The translations under genes were made by a program, and so were the position numbers. From positions 1,702,501 through 1,766,500 of the forward strand of contig JAUTXW010000556.1 in assembly GCA_030620095.1 (NCBI GenBank): a stretch of 64,000 bases of DNA. Reading direction: 5' to 3'. Position 1 is the stretch's first letter, and the number at the start of each line of letters is the position of its first letter. Below are positions 12,240 through 24,739 of the stretch, piece by piece. A model generated the notes under the pieces. That model ran no database searches, was not told the origin of the DNA, and saw only the letters and a program-made list of their open reading frames with translations. This stretch comes from Kuschelorhynchus macadamiae. Lineage: Eukaryota; Arthropoda; Insecta; Coleoptera; Curculionidae.

Positions 12240-13020
12240 GCTTTTTAAATAACCTTCTGCCACGGTTTCCAACCTCAGAGGCGTTTGATATTTGTTATTC
12301 CTTCTCCGGAATCTACAAGCATTATGGCGGCTGAACGTCGGTCTGTAGATAGTTCAGGATTTGGGAGCTTCAGATAACCTGCAATATTTGATGGCATTTT
12401 TCCAAAGTATTTATTCCAATGCATTGTAGTATGCAAGCTCTTTTCTTGAAGTTTACAAAAAAAAACGCCTATGTGGGGTCTCTGGCTTTCTTAAAACCGC
12501 ATATTGTGTACCAATTTTAAATATTCTCCGCTTTCAGCTTTATCAGATAGTACAAAGCTTTTAGAGCGGTAATTTTTGTGTTTGGAATATTTATTAATAA
12601 AATATTTCCTTTTTCTTCAATATGATCCAATGACATTTTTGTTAGTTCTTCTCGGCGACATGCGCCCGCCAAACCAAACATAGTAGCTACTTTAATATGG
12701 AGATACATTTCATCAGGGGCTTCGTTTCTAAATTTAGAAATTTCTTCTTTTGAAAAAATTTTTGCCTTCCAACATTTTGTTTTTTTAAATAGGCCGTGAC
12801 TTTGAAAAACTTGCTTAAATCCATGTTTCATTGAGTTTAATCAAACTTTGTAACATTGAGTATCTGGACCAAAGCGTGTTTGGCTTACATGTTTTGGTTG
12901 GCAAAATATGCAGAAAAAAAAGGGTTCTTTCAAAGTTTTGATGCCTTTAGTCTGACATCAGGTTTTAAACAGAACATATTCTTTCTCATACCTAGGACGG
13001 GATTTTGATGGTAGCAGATT
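12240..13020 (-). pseudogene. Tyrosine recombinase relic (Crypton/DIRS-like type)
   Basis: Read on the minus strand, the N-terminal part (about 13020-12960) has LPSKSRPRYEKEYVLFK, typical of the SAM-like core-binding region of the arthropod Crypton-like recombinases. The 104-codon open part (12517-12831) carries FSKEEISKFRNEAPDEMYL and the first catalytic-arginine block, AGACRREELTKM, followed by KGNILLINIPNTK. After a stop, frames at 12240-12516 continue with the RKPETPHRRFFFVNF-like linker, GINTLEK, then RRSAAIMLVDSGEGITNIKR (second catalytic block, His lost in a short deletion) and a final TVAEGY with the nucleophile tyrosine. Stops and frame changes show it is dead. Exact family (Crypton versus other mobile tyrosine recombinase) is uncertain. 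Confidence 0.75.
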
Positions 13021-14080
13021 GAGGTTTGCAGTTTTAGCTGCTTTTAACACTGACTATAATAAATCTTCGATTGACAATAAATGACACGCGTATTTTTACT
13101 TGGTGTCTATGGTGATTCAAACTGCCAAATATAAAAAGCAGGTGTTATTAATGCTTAACATTGATTTTATAAGGCATAATACGAGAGCCATTAAACCATT
13201 TTTTAAAACACGTTTCACATATTTTTTACTATTTTATTGAAAATAATAGCAGGATTCTAGCAAATTTATGTTCTTAAATCAATTTGCTAACTATCGGCGT
13301 ATCAATATATTTTTAAATATTTAATAACAGTAAGTATATTTAAAAAATATGGGGTTATTTTAGAGATTATTTATTTTTTCCGCACTAGTGCGGAAGAGTA
13401 GCTCTTTCCAAATAAAATGAATGCAGAAAAGTGAATTTTCCCGCACGCTTGTAGGAAAAATAATTTTCTTTGTAAACTTGAGAAACTTGATAAGTTAATT
13501 AAGAAAATAAAAATTGTAACAATTTTTATAATCCCGATGATACGTTACGTAATTTTTCCCCCAGACAAAAATTATAATTATGCGAAATTGCTGTTTTCTA
13601 CCAACTTACGACAACAAGCGAAAAATAAGAAAATCATATAGTTAGTAAATACTAAAAGTAACTACACGAAATTAATTCAGCTTCTCTATTGGGAAAAGAA
13701 ATGTCACATAACCATGACTTAAACGGTTAATGTAGATGAACTAGATATATAAAAATAATGTCTTTGGTCTCTTGCCTCACGACTTCTTATCTCCGGTTGT
13801 ATTAATCGTAGAGAGTTCAGTAAGATCGCATTTTTTTTTGCTTAGCCTACTTCCCTCCAATAACGGTTTATATATTTTTCTCGTCCGAGGTACCGGGAAC
13901 GATTGGACAAGTAAGATTTTCAAGCAATTTTTCTATATATTAGACCAATTTTGAACCAGTATATCTATGGAACTGTTTATAGCACCGAGTTCCGCGACCA
14001 ATCGTTATCTTTCTTATTAAATAAAGGAAAGGAAATTACTGTACAACTTTGGTGAATATTTCCATATTTTTGAAGATATA
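13021..14080. other. No gene; short palindromic GTGCGGAA motif
   Basis: No coding match was seen. Around 13378-13470 there is TTCCGCACTAGTGCGGAA, a perfect 18-base palindrome, followed by further inverted copies of the same theme and ACGCTTGTAGGAAAAA. Related sequence occurs in both arms of the large inverted element (3855-3965 and 11965-12062), so this may be a scrap of that element family. Confidence 0.5.
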
Positions 14081-14279
14081 ATGCAAAAAGTTTTTTTTTT
14101 ATTATTTACCATTCTTCCAGTCTATCTATGGACCCAAGTTTAAATATACTCTAATACAAATGCGATAGGTTGCCGTTGACTTTCGCCTGAGCTGTCACTC
14201 GTGCATACAGAATTCAGGCATATGCTTACGCACATACATTTACTTATCATACTTAAAAGCATTGCTTGAATATTCGAGT

Positions 14280-15125
14280 TAACCTTCTTTTATTTGTTTT
14301 ATTTTACTTCCCTCATAAAAGCAAGTATTGAAATCGTTAAAAAGTCATTCTCTCAAGTTTTTACAGATCTTTACGTTTTATGGTCCCTAGATGCCAAAAA
14401 ACATGTTGTCAATTCCGTCGGTCTGTCTGGACAAGATATAGTTCAAAAACTACTTATTAGATTGACTTCAAGTTTTGGTCAAATATCAAGGGTCATAAGG
14501 GTATGAAATGTTTACATTTTGATTCTTACTGAAAAACTTATTATCCAAGTTACCTAAAATGTTAAAATTAAATCAAGTATTACTTAGAAATCCACTGGTA
14601 AATTTTGGTACGAATCCAACAGGGCGAAACAAATGACGGCTTATAAAATATTTAAAAAATCAGCCTGAAAAACTTATTAGATTTATATCAAATTTTGTAG
14701 AAGAAGTAAGGGTGATATTGAGACGAAAAGGTAAAATCGTGGTAGGAATTCAAGATGGCGGAACAAAATACGAGTAAATAAAATGTTTGTAATAGCGAAA
14801 AATATCCCTCTCCAAGGTTTTACATAGCTTCAAGTTCTGCATTTCTGGATACCCAAAAATATGTTTTCTCAGTTCCATCGGTCTATCTGCTAATTTGGAG
14901 TATAGCTAAAAAATTACTAATCCGATTGACTTTAAATTTAGGTCAAAAATGAAAGGTCTTATTGGGATGAACTGTTGATATTTTGGTAAACATCCAATAT
15001 GGAAATGCTTGGTAAAATTACAAAAAATGTGGGAGTGTGTGTGTGCGTATGTTACTAAAGAGCTCTGTGCGAAACTAAATTGGATAGACTTCACTATTCC
15101 TAATAAAAGGAGACATTCATAAGGA
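14280..15125. repeat. GATGGCGG-type degenerate tandem repeat, copy 1
   Basis: The stretch opens with a block containing TTACTTCCC, then AAGCAAGTATTGAAATCG and ATGCCAAAAAACATGTT, and continues with roughly 120-130-base modules. Each module holds CTTCAAATTTTGGTCAAA-like sequence, an ACTGGTAA...TTTTGGTA block and a core near GATGGCGGAACAAAATG. It closes with CACTATTCCTAATAAAAGGA. The same opening, modules and closing occur at 43890-46364/52140-53170 and 53890-55060, so it is a dispersed repeat, probably a non-coding transposon. No protein family is recognised in it. Confidence 0.6.
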
Positions 15126-16098
15126 GGAAAGTTTTGAGAACAGGAAATTTACCGATTTTTATATTTTTAAATTCTGATTTTTATTATCTATAATAAATAA
15201 ATTAGGTGTTTTACAATTTTTTTTTGCTAAAAAAATATTTTTTTCCGATTTAAAAGAAAATTAAATTAAAATTAATTAAAAAAAAACTTTAGTGTCGACC
15301 CCAATCATATTAAAAATATTTTCCTGACACGTGTTTCGATTTTATAGTCATCATTACAGCTTAAAAATAAATAGCCAGTCCAAATTAAAAAAAAAAGAAC
15401 AAATTTAACTGAGAGTTTTATAATTAATACAAATATTGACTAGTTGCGAAAACAGCATGTTATACGCCAAAATACGGTGTTTTGCATAATTACTTTCATA
15501 CCATATGGAATACTTCATTGAAAAACACTTGTATAGAAATGGGTCAATTTATTCAGCAAAAAATGCATTTTCATTGTTTAATCATTTAGACAAAGGGTGA
15601 AAAAATATACGAAATTAAAAATTCTCCGCACTGCAGGTCTGCCCTTATCGGCAATCATTCCAAGAGACTTAACTGCCATGAAATTAATTAATTTTTCTTT
15701 CTTCCCTTGACGTTTCCGGCAGGTTTTAAAATGTTTTTGGGGCATTCGGACAGCCACATTTTTATTTTTGAAACTAAACTTGGCAAAACACCGAGAGATT
15801 ATTTTTTAGTTATATAATGTTACATAATTCAACAGTAACTATAATTATAATATTGAAAATTTGGTAATAATAATAATAATAATAGTAATAATAAGAATAA
15901 CAATAATAATAGGAAAAAATGACTGCACTAGAAACCTATAAACAATTCCTTACTATAAGTATATATCCCCAAACATTCCTAGAGAACCAACAGTACAAAC
16001 ATTATTGGGACCGTACTGTACTTACCGACCTTTGGATAAGTCATAATAGACCAGACCTTATAATTGTAGATAAAACTTGTTGAAGTATCTAAGACTGA

Positions 16099-16100
<2 letters not shown>
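15126..16100. other. No gene; PLE-like motif and (AAT)n tract
   Basis: The minus strand at 15325-15345 has a TGATGA-spacer-GAAACACGTGTC arrangement resembling Penelope-like element ends. Bases 15624-15700 resemble 5838-5915 of the large inverted element, both reading on the minus strand as a short peptide-like string with IADN/KGR. An imperfect (AAT)n tract lies at 15868-15910. Nothing else was recognised. Confidence 0.4.
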
Positions 16101-16676
<576 letters not shown>

Positions 16677-16828
16677 TAATTTTCAACTTTCTTCTTAAAC
16701 CATATTCCATATTTAATGAATTTATTTTCTTTCTTGGGTATAGGTTTGGTGAAATTAATGGTAAATTTTTCTTTTTTTTTTTTCCTCCACTAGCTCGACG
16801 TTTCGCTTCTTGTTTGGAAGCTTTTTCA

Positions 16829-17310
16829 AGAGCTTTTTATTTTATTTCATCTAAAAATTTTTATGAACAGATAAAACTAGAACATTTTTTAAATTACAGT
16901 GCGTTAAAATGTTTACAATGTACACAACAAACAACATTCATAAACCTTGTTACATAATAATTTATACATTCAAAACTCATAATAAAATAAGACATTTATA
17001 GGTAAAAGTTCTTTAAGTTAAAATAAATATATGTACTATACCTTGGAAATAGCAACAATTCATGTGAGCATTTTTAATGTTTCTAACCGATGGACAATAA
17101 AATCATAAATTCCAATTTATAAAAACCTATTTTCTTGCCATGTTTTTATTCTTTCAATTATTAAAAACGTATATATTTTATTTTATATAGTGGATGGTTG
17201 AAAACATTTAGAACTCCGATGTTTACAAGTGTTGTTCAAATTGTAAATTATAATGTTGGAAAGTTGTTATTAAAAATTTTGTTTTTTTTTTTTTTTATAT
17301 TATTTAGTGT
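16829..17310 (+). repeat. Left arm of PLE inverted repeat
   Basis: Starts AGAGCTTTTTATTTTATTTC and ends in a T-tract then ATATTATTTAGTG. It pairs with 17606-18093; I noted only a few mismatches (for example CATGTGAGC versus CAGGTGAGC), so the arms are young or corrected against each other. Confidence 0.85.
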
Positions 17311-17592
17311 AATTGTCCAAAAAAGTACATAGGCATGACAACGCAGTATTTAGAAAATCGTTTAAACGGCCATAAATATACAAAGAACGCATCTACTGCC
17401 TTACATAAACACGAAAAAAGCGAAAATCATGAATTTAACTTTGCTGAAACAAAAATTTTATGTCAAGATCGAAATTATCATAAATTAGCTTTCAAGGAAA
17501 TGTATCAAATAAAGAAAGAACCTAATGTAGTAAATGATAAGAAGGACATTCAGAATCTAAGTCAAATTTATCATAACTTAATTAAATAAATA
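17311..17592 (+). pseudogene. Penelope GIY-YIG endonuclease remnant
   Basis: The frame runs without a stop from about 17311 (CPKKYIGMTTQYLENRLNGH) to the stop at 17587. CPKKYIG is the YIG half of the GIY-YIG motif; the Arg in ENRLNGH, the HKHEKSENHEFNF stretch and the C-terminal DKKDIQNLSQIYH match the tail of Penelope-type endonucleases. The GIY half and the whole reverse transcriptase are missing, so this is a 5'-truncated C-terminal piece. Family homologues occur at 29690-29890 and 30683-30990. It is enclosed by the inverted arms. Confidence 0.75.
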
Positions 17593-17605
17593 TATAAAAT
17601 TAACT

Positions 17606-18375
<770 letters not shown>

Positions 18376-18723
18376 GAATTAAAGGTTAGTACAGTTAGAA
18401 AAAAATAGTTAGTCTTACCCCTTAAGAGGGGACTGCACGCAGTATTAAGGATCATTTGCAAGCCTTCCGCCGCTGCAATATTATGTTAAAACTATAAGAG
18501 ATATGTATTAGCTTCAATGTGATTTCAATAGAGAAATATGTATAGTTGGGCGCTAAATGCAATTTTTTATGAAAAAATCAAATCTAGAATTATAAAATAG
18601 AAGCAGATTTGTCCATTTTCGACCATATTTCGATCACTTTTTGACGCAAATACCGTCGCATGTCCGTTTTCGACCGTAATTTTTTTTCCACAAAATGGCT
18701 CTTTACCGCCTTGCATATATATA

Positions 18724-18758
<35 letters not shown>

Positions 18759-19150
18759 CGCGTGAACCCTTTTGAACCCATTTTTATTTTATATATGTAT
18801 AAATATATATATATATATATATATGATATTCGGTTTTTAAAATTTTAACTTTTACAAAACAACTCAGTAAATTATACCATTACGTTATTAAGTAATAAGC
18901 AAATTTAAAACAAAACCAACAATAAAAAAACTGCGTTGGACCCTTTAATAAATAAAAATTTCATCTCTCGACACTATAGAAAAATATATATTTTAGTATT
19001 CCTTCCCGTGTTGTTCGTGAAAGTCTTATATATGTTCAAACTAAATTTATAACTTTTAAAAATGTGTTGTTATATTGTGATATAATCTTCGGATTTTAGT
19101 TTTAAGAGGAAAGACTATTGTTGTGTGTACGAACTTTTAATTCTTAAAAA
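18376..19150. other. Spacer between two inverted PLE termini; two short (TA)n runs
   Basis: TA runs lie at about 18714-18757 and 18801-18825. A short minus-strand peptide at 18600-18700 (KTDMRRYLRQKVIEIWSKMD) looks like the C-terminal end of some Tc1/mariner-type transposases, but it is too short to call. No other gene is seen. Confidence 0.35.
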
Positions 19151-19325
19151 TTTCTTTATAGAAGTCCATTTTATGTATTCTGATGAAGATTACGTGGTTG
19201 ATCGAAACGTCAATATTTTGTAACATGTGACTTTCAAAAGAAATGTGTTAATTTTCATTTAGAAAGACCCCAACCCAAAAAATAAAAAAAAAAATTATAT
19301 ATAAGAAGGTCCAACTGAAAACAAC
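19151..19325 (+). mobile_element. Penelope-like element terminus (plus orientation)
   Basis: CTGATGAAG...GATCGAAACGTC is followed by AATATTTTGTAACATGTGAC and an AT-rich tail with AGACCCCAACCC, ending at a (TA)n array. It matches the inverted copy at 18229-18375 over about 85 bases. Confidence 0.65.
19175..19216 (+). ncRNA. Hammerhead-ribozyme-like motif in a PLE end
   Basis: The order of core boxes is that of a type I hammerhead: GTATT, CTGATGA (19180-19186, exact conserved box), a 17-base stem II region (GAT..ATC outermost, 5 pairs with one G-U), GAA, ACGT and the cleavage triplet GTC ending at 19211, then AATAT. GTATT and AATAT can pair as stem I (5 pairs, one G-U). Deviations: one extra A between CTGATGA and stem II, and a stem III reduced to the palindrome ACGT, which could only act in a dimer. 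Hammerhead motifs are established in Penelope-like elements; activity of this copy is inferred, not shown. Confidence 0.4.
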
Positions 19326-19326
19326 A

Positions 19327-19347
19327 TATACATATACATATATATAC

Positions 19348-19424
<77 letters not shown>
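19327..19424. repeat. (TA)n microsatellite
   Basis: TA run with a few C interruptions at its left edge, lying directly between two PLE termini. Confidence 0.95.
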
Positions 19425-19427
<3 letters not shown>

Positions 19428-19608
19428 TTTAACGCGTCCGAATAGGCAGCAGTCTCTATTCGGACGCGAGAAAGAAAGCTTCGAAAATGCCAAATGTGAT
19501 TTTGGCGAAACGTCAGCAAAACTGTTCTTTTCAGAACGACAGTAGTGAACGGATGTACACCCGGAATGAAAACACATTGTATTTTTCCATCCGTGAAGGA
19601 GTAAAAAT

Positions 19609-19612
<4 letters not shown>
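19425..19612 (+). mobile_element. Penelope-like element terminus with two hairpins
   Basis: The segment matches the 3' end of the PLE at 31200-33205 (same CAGTCTCTATTCGGACGC, GCCAAATGTGATTTTGGC hairpin at 19489-19506, GAAACGTC at 19507-19514, then CAGAACGACAGTAG and CACCCGGAATGAAAACACA). Upstream, CGCGTCCGAATAG (19433-19445) and CTATTCGGACGCG (19456-19468) form a perfect 13-bp stem with a 10-base loop, which the 33-kb copy lacks. Both ends meet (TA)n arrays. Confidence 0.7.

Positions 19613-19653
<41 letters not shown>
19613..19653. repeat. (TA)n microsatellite
   Basis: A 41-base TA run directly after the PLE terminus tail AAAAATCAACA. Confidence 0.95.
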
Positions 19654-19656
<3 letters not shown>

Positions 19657-19790
19657 ACGCTGGTAATCCATTTATGATGAGCAGCAGTTTAGTTTCGAAG
19701 ATATAACTCCGTTTAAAACATTCTAAAACGTATTCCTGTCATATTTAAAGTACGTACGCGACGTTTAAATAACAACCAAAACTGACACAT

Positions 19791-20237
19791 ATGGGATTAC
19801 AATCCCCCATGGTACATTATAAAATATCTTTTTCAAAGAAAATCAGAAGTTCTAAATTGGATGCCGCTTTAGTACAGTTCTTTTTCAGTTCCCCAAGATA
19901 TATAGTTATGACTTTTGCATGTACATACCGAGAGGATATGCATAAAGTTCGAATCATTTCAGAATGTTTTGGTCGTATTCTTGCAAGTTTAGTAACTTCA
20001 GTAATAAAAAAATTGCAATGGCTTATATCTGTAGATTTTTACATATTAGAATTATTAATAGTAATCTTTGTTAACATTTGGCTAAGGCTGTTACATATAA
20101 AAAAAGTAACAATTATAATAAACACAAATGATAACTATACTTATAACTATTATATCGGGTGTCTCAGTAATCCTGTTCCAGTGGAATATCTCAGCCAAAT
20201 GAGAAAGACCATTAAACTTGACTTAGCACCCACTTAA
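19791..20237 (+). CDS. Unrecognised 148-codon frame
   Basis: This is one of the longer frames not explained by TA repeats or a known element. It has a hydrophobic stretch near residues 78-100 (LQWLISVDFYILELLIVIF) that could span a membrane, and no motif that I recognise. Codon composition is as AT-rich as the flanks. It may well be a chance frame; listed only so that it can be tested. Confidence 0.12.
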   Translation: MGLQSPMVHYKISFSKKIRSSKLDAALVQFFFSSPRYIVMTFACTYREDMHKVRIISECFGRILASLVTSVIKKLQWLISVDFYILELLIVIFVNIWLRLLHIKKVTIIINTNDNYTYNYYIGCLSNPVPVEYLSQMRKTIKLDLAPT

Positions 20238-20619
20238 TACCATTTTCATTGGAAGTCATCAGAATTATTATTTTTAATAGCAACCTCTATATTTTTTTCA
20301 TATTGACAAATACGTAAAACAAAACTTAAAAACACCTTCATTATTTTAGGAAATGCTCAAAGTAACTTCTTTTTTATTAACCGACTTCAAAAAAGGAGGA
20401 GGTTCTCAATTCGACCTGTATGTATTTTTTTAGTGTTGAAGATGCTATTGGGATCACTTTTATGCAAACTTAACACTGCATATCGTAACCTCGACAAGGC
20501 AAAATTCCGACACTGAAACTGCAATAACGCGTTCAGTAAAATAATATGTATAGATTATGAGTGTAGACGCACTAAGTGAATAAATAAGATAACATTATAA
20601 TATGGGGTCATCGGTTTAC

Positions 20620-20830
20620 CCATGCATAGATGAACAAATTTTATATAGAAATAAAATAGTCCATTGTTTTGAGTATGTATCTGAGTAACAAAATTCTGAA
20701 TCTTATATTAAAATAAGGTAAATACGGATTGCCATGCATAGATGAGCAAATTTTAGTAAAAACAAAAAAGTTCATTGTTTTGTGTATGTGTACAACAAAA
20801 TTTCGAGTCTTATTAGAGTAAGGCAGCCAT
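20620..20830. repeat. Two tandem units of about 110 bases
   Basis: CCATGCATAGATGA begins units at about 20620 and 20733; each continues with CAAATTTTA, an A-rich tract, TCCATTGTTTTG or TTCATTGTTTTG, and ends in a TCTTAT motif. The second unit is shorter by small deletions. Confidence 0.65.
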
Positions 20831-21299
20831 CATTAAATACGTAGGGCAATGCACGAAATTATGATTGCAGCTGATCTCAAAACTATTTTTTTTATTAAAA
20901 AAGGTAAATTAGATATATTATATGTATATTATATTTGAACCCATTTTTAGCACAAATTATTTATTTAATTTTAACTTAACAAAACGTCCTAGCTTTTCGA
21001 CTCATATCTTATTATGTAATTTATCAATGCTAAAGAAACTATTAATAGGTACGGATTTATGTGACAGCACGCCAGTAAAGAATTCTCAAGTAATAATAAA
21101 TAAATCTAAATATTAAGCTTAACGCCATAGTCAAAGGAATTGCTCACAACTATGTATATTAATCTAACATCTGAATGTAAACGGAATCAGAATTTAATCG
21201 TATCCAATATTTTTTGAAAACATTGGGACAGGGAGAAGGCCAAGAAATTAAGAAGAATTATAGGGAGGTCTATCATTTTTGATATAATTACAAATCACA

Positions 21300-21790
21300 T
21301 TTGCTTTTCTAGTTTGCCACGTTTTTTTTATAGATTTTAATAGTATTTTTTTATACATGAAATATAAGCAATTTAATAATATAACAATATTTTAATACCC
21401 AAGCTTTGAGTTTCTAGACTGCCTAGTTTTTTATTTGGATTGTAATCCTCTTTTTATATATTTTAAAATAAGAACAGTTTCTAGATTGTCACGCTTTTTT
21501 ATAGATTTAATAATATTTTTTATATAATATGAAATACAAGCAATTTATTAATATTACAATATTTTAATATCCAAGCTTAAGTTTCTAGATCGCCACGTTT
21601 TTTTATAGATTTTATTTTTCGTTTTTTATATAACATAAATTGTGAGCAATTTATTATATATTATAATATTTTAATACCCAAGCTTAAGTTTCTAGACTGC
21701 CACGGTTTTTTTATAGATAATAATAATATTTTTTTTAATTATAAAATATCAGCATTAGATATTATACGTATTAGTTTAATTTGATCCATT
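21300..21790. repeat. Tandem array, about 105-base period
   Basis: Units begin with TTTCTAGxxTGCCACG-like sequence at about 21305, 21412, 21479, 21582 and 21688. Each continues with a T-tract, ATAGATTTTAATA, a second T-tract, AAGCAATTTA and AATATTTTAATACCCAAGCTT. One unit (21412-21478) is shortened to about 67 bases. The array lies inside the AACCGACTTCAA element. Confidence 0.75.
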
Positions 21791-23329
21791 TCTTGACCCA
21801 TGTGATAATAGAATGTACCTATTTAATAATCATAGAAGATTATAACCTTTAAAAAATTAAAAGACAGAATTGTAATTTAAAAGTTGTGTCAGGTATTTTC
21901 AATACGTAGGATATTTGCGTAAGGTACAAGATCTGTGATTTTTTTATGTTTGTTCACACATATTGTCTAAACGGCTTGGCCAGTCAAACGTCAAATTGTA
22001 GAGGACGTTTCTCTGATCGTCCCATATATTTTGATTTGAAATCCGTTGACCCGTTTTTTTGTAATAATAAAAAAACACAGGTCTAAGTGCTGCAAAGGCA
22101 ACGAGTTTTACAATTAAATTTACATTTTTTTTAATACCTTTTTCAAACTAAAACTGAGGTGTGTAATAGACATACAATCCAATTTGCTAAAAGGTACCTC
22201 TTATGCTATTTCGTTATGTATACAGGGTGATCATGAAAATGTGCAACCTCAAAATCTAGTAACATTAGTTATAAATAAAACGTTATGAACCAACCACCCT
22301 CATTATAATTTTTATGTATGTATACAGGTGGTGCTAAAAGAAAATTGTGACAGTAATTTATATTAAATGTACAAAAAATTAAGCAAGTAAACAGCTCTGA
22401 TATTAATATTTAAATTATTTTATTTACAAAGTATTTTAGAGGCAAGATTAAAATGTTTTTAAATATTTATTATAAATTCTAATTTTATTAGTGTCGTTAA
22501 CTTATCTATTTGTTACTTTTTGTATTATGGTATATACAATTGAATATATACTACAAATTATAATATTCTTAAAAATGTAGCTGTAAAAAATCACTACAAT
22601 GTGAGAAATAAAATATTTAAAAAAAATAGAAACGAAAAAATCGCTAAAAAGTAAAAAATAATATTTTATTTATTCTCTAAACATAGATATTTTGAAGGCG
22701 GCGTCCAAATAATGACTAATCTGTAATAATATATACCAAAAAATATACGTACACATATTACTTATACTCACTAGTAACTTTAAACTGATCGATCTAATAC
22801 ATATTTTGATATGGAATTTAGAGAGGGTCACGTCACTATTTTAAAGTCGAACTACCAAATAAATTTGGTCGCTGCACATTTAGTTTACTTAGTTGTATCT
22901 CCTATAACACGGCCGTCAATAAAATCTTCATGCAATAACCCAACCAACAGTTGCAAGGCCCCCAAAATATTTCTGCGCAGATCTGAAAATGTGAATTTTG
23001 GACATTTATAAATGTCTTATAGAAAGTTAATGTTGCCATTTGACTTTAGGCTCAGCAATTGGATGAAAATAGCAGTTTGCGCTTGCGCAGTTTCACGAAG
23101 GGACCCTACCAGTTTTAAAAGATATAAGGCTAACTATATATTTGGTTTATATGTAATGTAATATAAAATACATCAACTATATGTTGTAATGGTTGGTTGG
23201 AGCTGCTTTGGGCGTCGACTATGTCTATATTTAAGCAATAAATAAAGTATTATTTTTTACTTTTTAGCGATTGTTTCTTGAAGTCGGTTCTATTTGTTTT
23301 TTAACTATTTTATATCAATTAGATGTGTT

Positions 23330-24010
23330 ACATAGACTCGCTCTTTCAGATGTTCCCACAAAAAGTAATCTAATCGGAAAACATCTCTCTATCTAGGTGG
23401 TCACCTGACTGGTCCATTTGTTCCTATCCATTTTCCAGGAAACATACATTTGGTGAAGATATTTAGTTATTACTCGTCCATTATGGGCTGGTACCATCCT
23501 GCCCAAAATATATATCACGACGCACATCTAAAGGAATATTTTGGAGGTATACGGGAAATTCTTGAATAAGAAACTCTAAGTAACTTTCTGAATTCATGTG
23601 CCGCTCAAAAAAATTTGGACAATAATGTAACCGTGTATATTGCAATATCATACGTTTATTCCTCAGATAGCCTAATAGTGAGAGTTATGCCGTTTTACCG
23701 TATTGTTAATGGCTTTCATCTTATTTAAAGTTCTTTCTTCTCACACCATTCCTAGCCATGCCACAAATTCAAGTCATTTGTCGTAATCACATCAATCGTC
23801 GATGAAGGTGAATTTTATAAGCCCTAAATTTAGCACTTTTTAAAATTCGCTCGATAGAAGTACGTAAAATATAGATATCTTATTCAATTTCTTGAATGAT
23901 TATACGATTATTTACGCGATCTCTTCCCAGGACGACAATGGTATATTCCTCATTTATCATGAATTTTGGTTTAGAAACACCCCTTTTTCTGAACAAAAGA
24001 CCCACTTAGT
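23330..24010 (-). pseudogene. Tc1/mariner-superfamily transposase relic
   Basis: Minus-strand frames, broken by several stops and shifts, give in order: RTSIERILKSAKFRAYKIHL (linker before the DDE domain), FPVYLQNIPLDVRRDIYFGQDGTSP (second catalytic Asp region, normally FQQDGAPAH) and RLDYFLWEHLKERVY (the PLDFFLWGHLK segment that carries the third acidic position). This order is that of the eukaryotic DDE transposases common in ants and beetles. The first Asp region is not legible, and many stops show that it is dead. It directly follows the 2.9-kb element. Confidence 0.6.
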
Positions 24011-24739
24011 TAGATTCTAAGCGCTACGTAAACTAGGTATAAATTAAAACAAGCAATCGACGAAAAACAAACATCAAAATTCACACACATTTCCGCCAAC
24101 ACTTATTAAAGTAGTAGAATGTTTAGTTTTACGAACAATAACGGTTATACGGTTATGTTCTATCTATTTAAAAAGGTTTAAAAGTTAGTTTTTTACCGAA
24201 TGATTACCCAAATTTTCTAGTTAATTTAATTTAGGCTAAATAATATTAAGCTGCCAAAAATATAATCTACCAAAAGGGTTCAAATAATGTGGAAATGTGA
24301 ACTTTGGCTTGTGTATTGATGTTTTTTGTTGTTTGTCTAGTCGTTATGTGGTCCTTGAAAAGTGTTAAAATCGCACGGCTAACTAAGTTTGGAAACTTTC
24401 GTTTACACATACTGTGTCACACAGTCCTGTCAATGTTCTTTACACAGTCCTGTCAGCGTCGAATCAAACAGATTCCTGTAGCGATGTATTGTTAAAGAGA
24501 TTGACATTTTTTTGTGGCCAGTAGTAGTAGTAAGCTCAGCAACTAGACCTACAGTACGCCGCCGCACGGATCTGAAACAGCGACGAAAGGGGGAGGTTTG
24601 TCAGAAGCAGACTGTTTTTATGGATATGTAGAGTTTTAGCCAATCATTAATGAGTGATACACCGTTTCCTAAGATACTTGCATTCTTTTCATATCCTCAG
24701 ATTTGTGCGTGATACTTTAAAAGGCTCTTTTCGCTAACC

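Larger units (their letters stand above)
20379..23289. mobile_element. 2.9-kb element with AACCGACTTCAA inverted ends
   Basis: AACCGACTTCAA at 20379-20390 is matched by TTGAAGTCGGTT at 23278-23289. The left end continues AAAAGGAGGAGGTTCTCAAT, a sequence I have seen as a widespread insect repeat end. A 34-base subterminal segment (22640-22674, ATCGCTAAAAAGTAAAAAAT) recurs inverted at 23241-23275. No transposase is visible, so it is likely non-autonomous. Superfamily not assigned; no clear target duplication. Confidence 0.55.
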
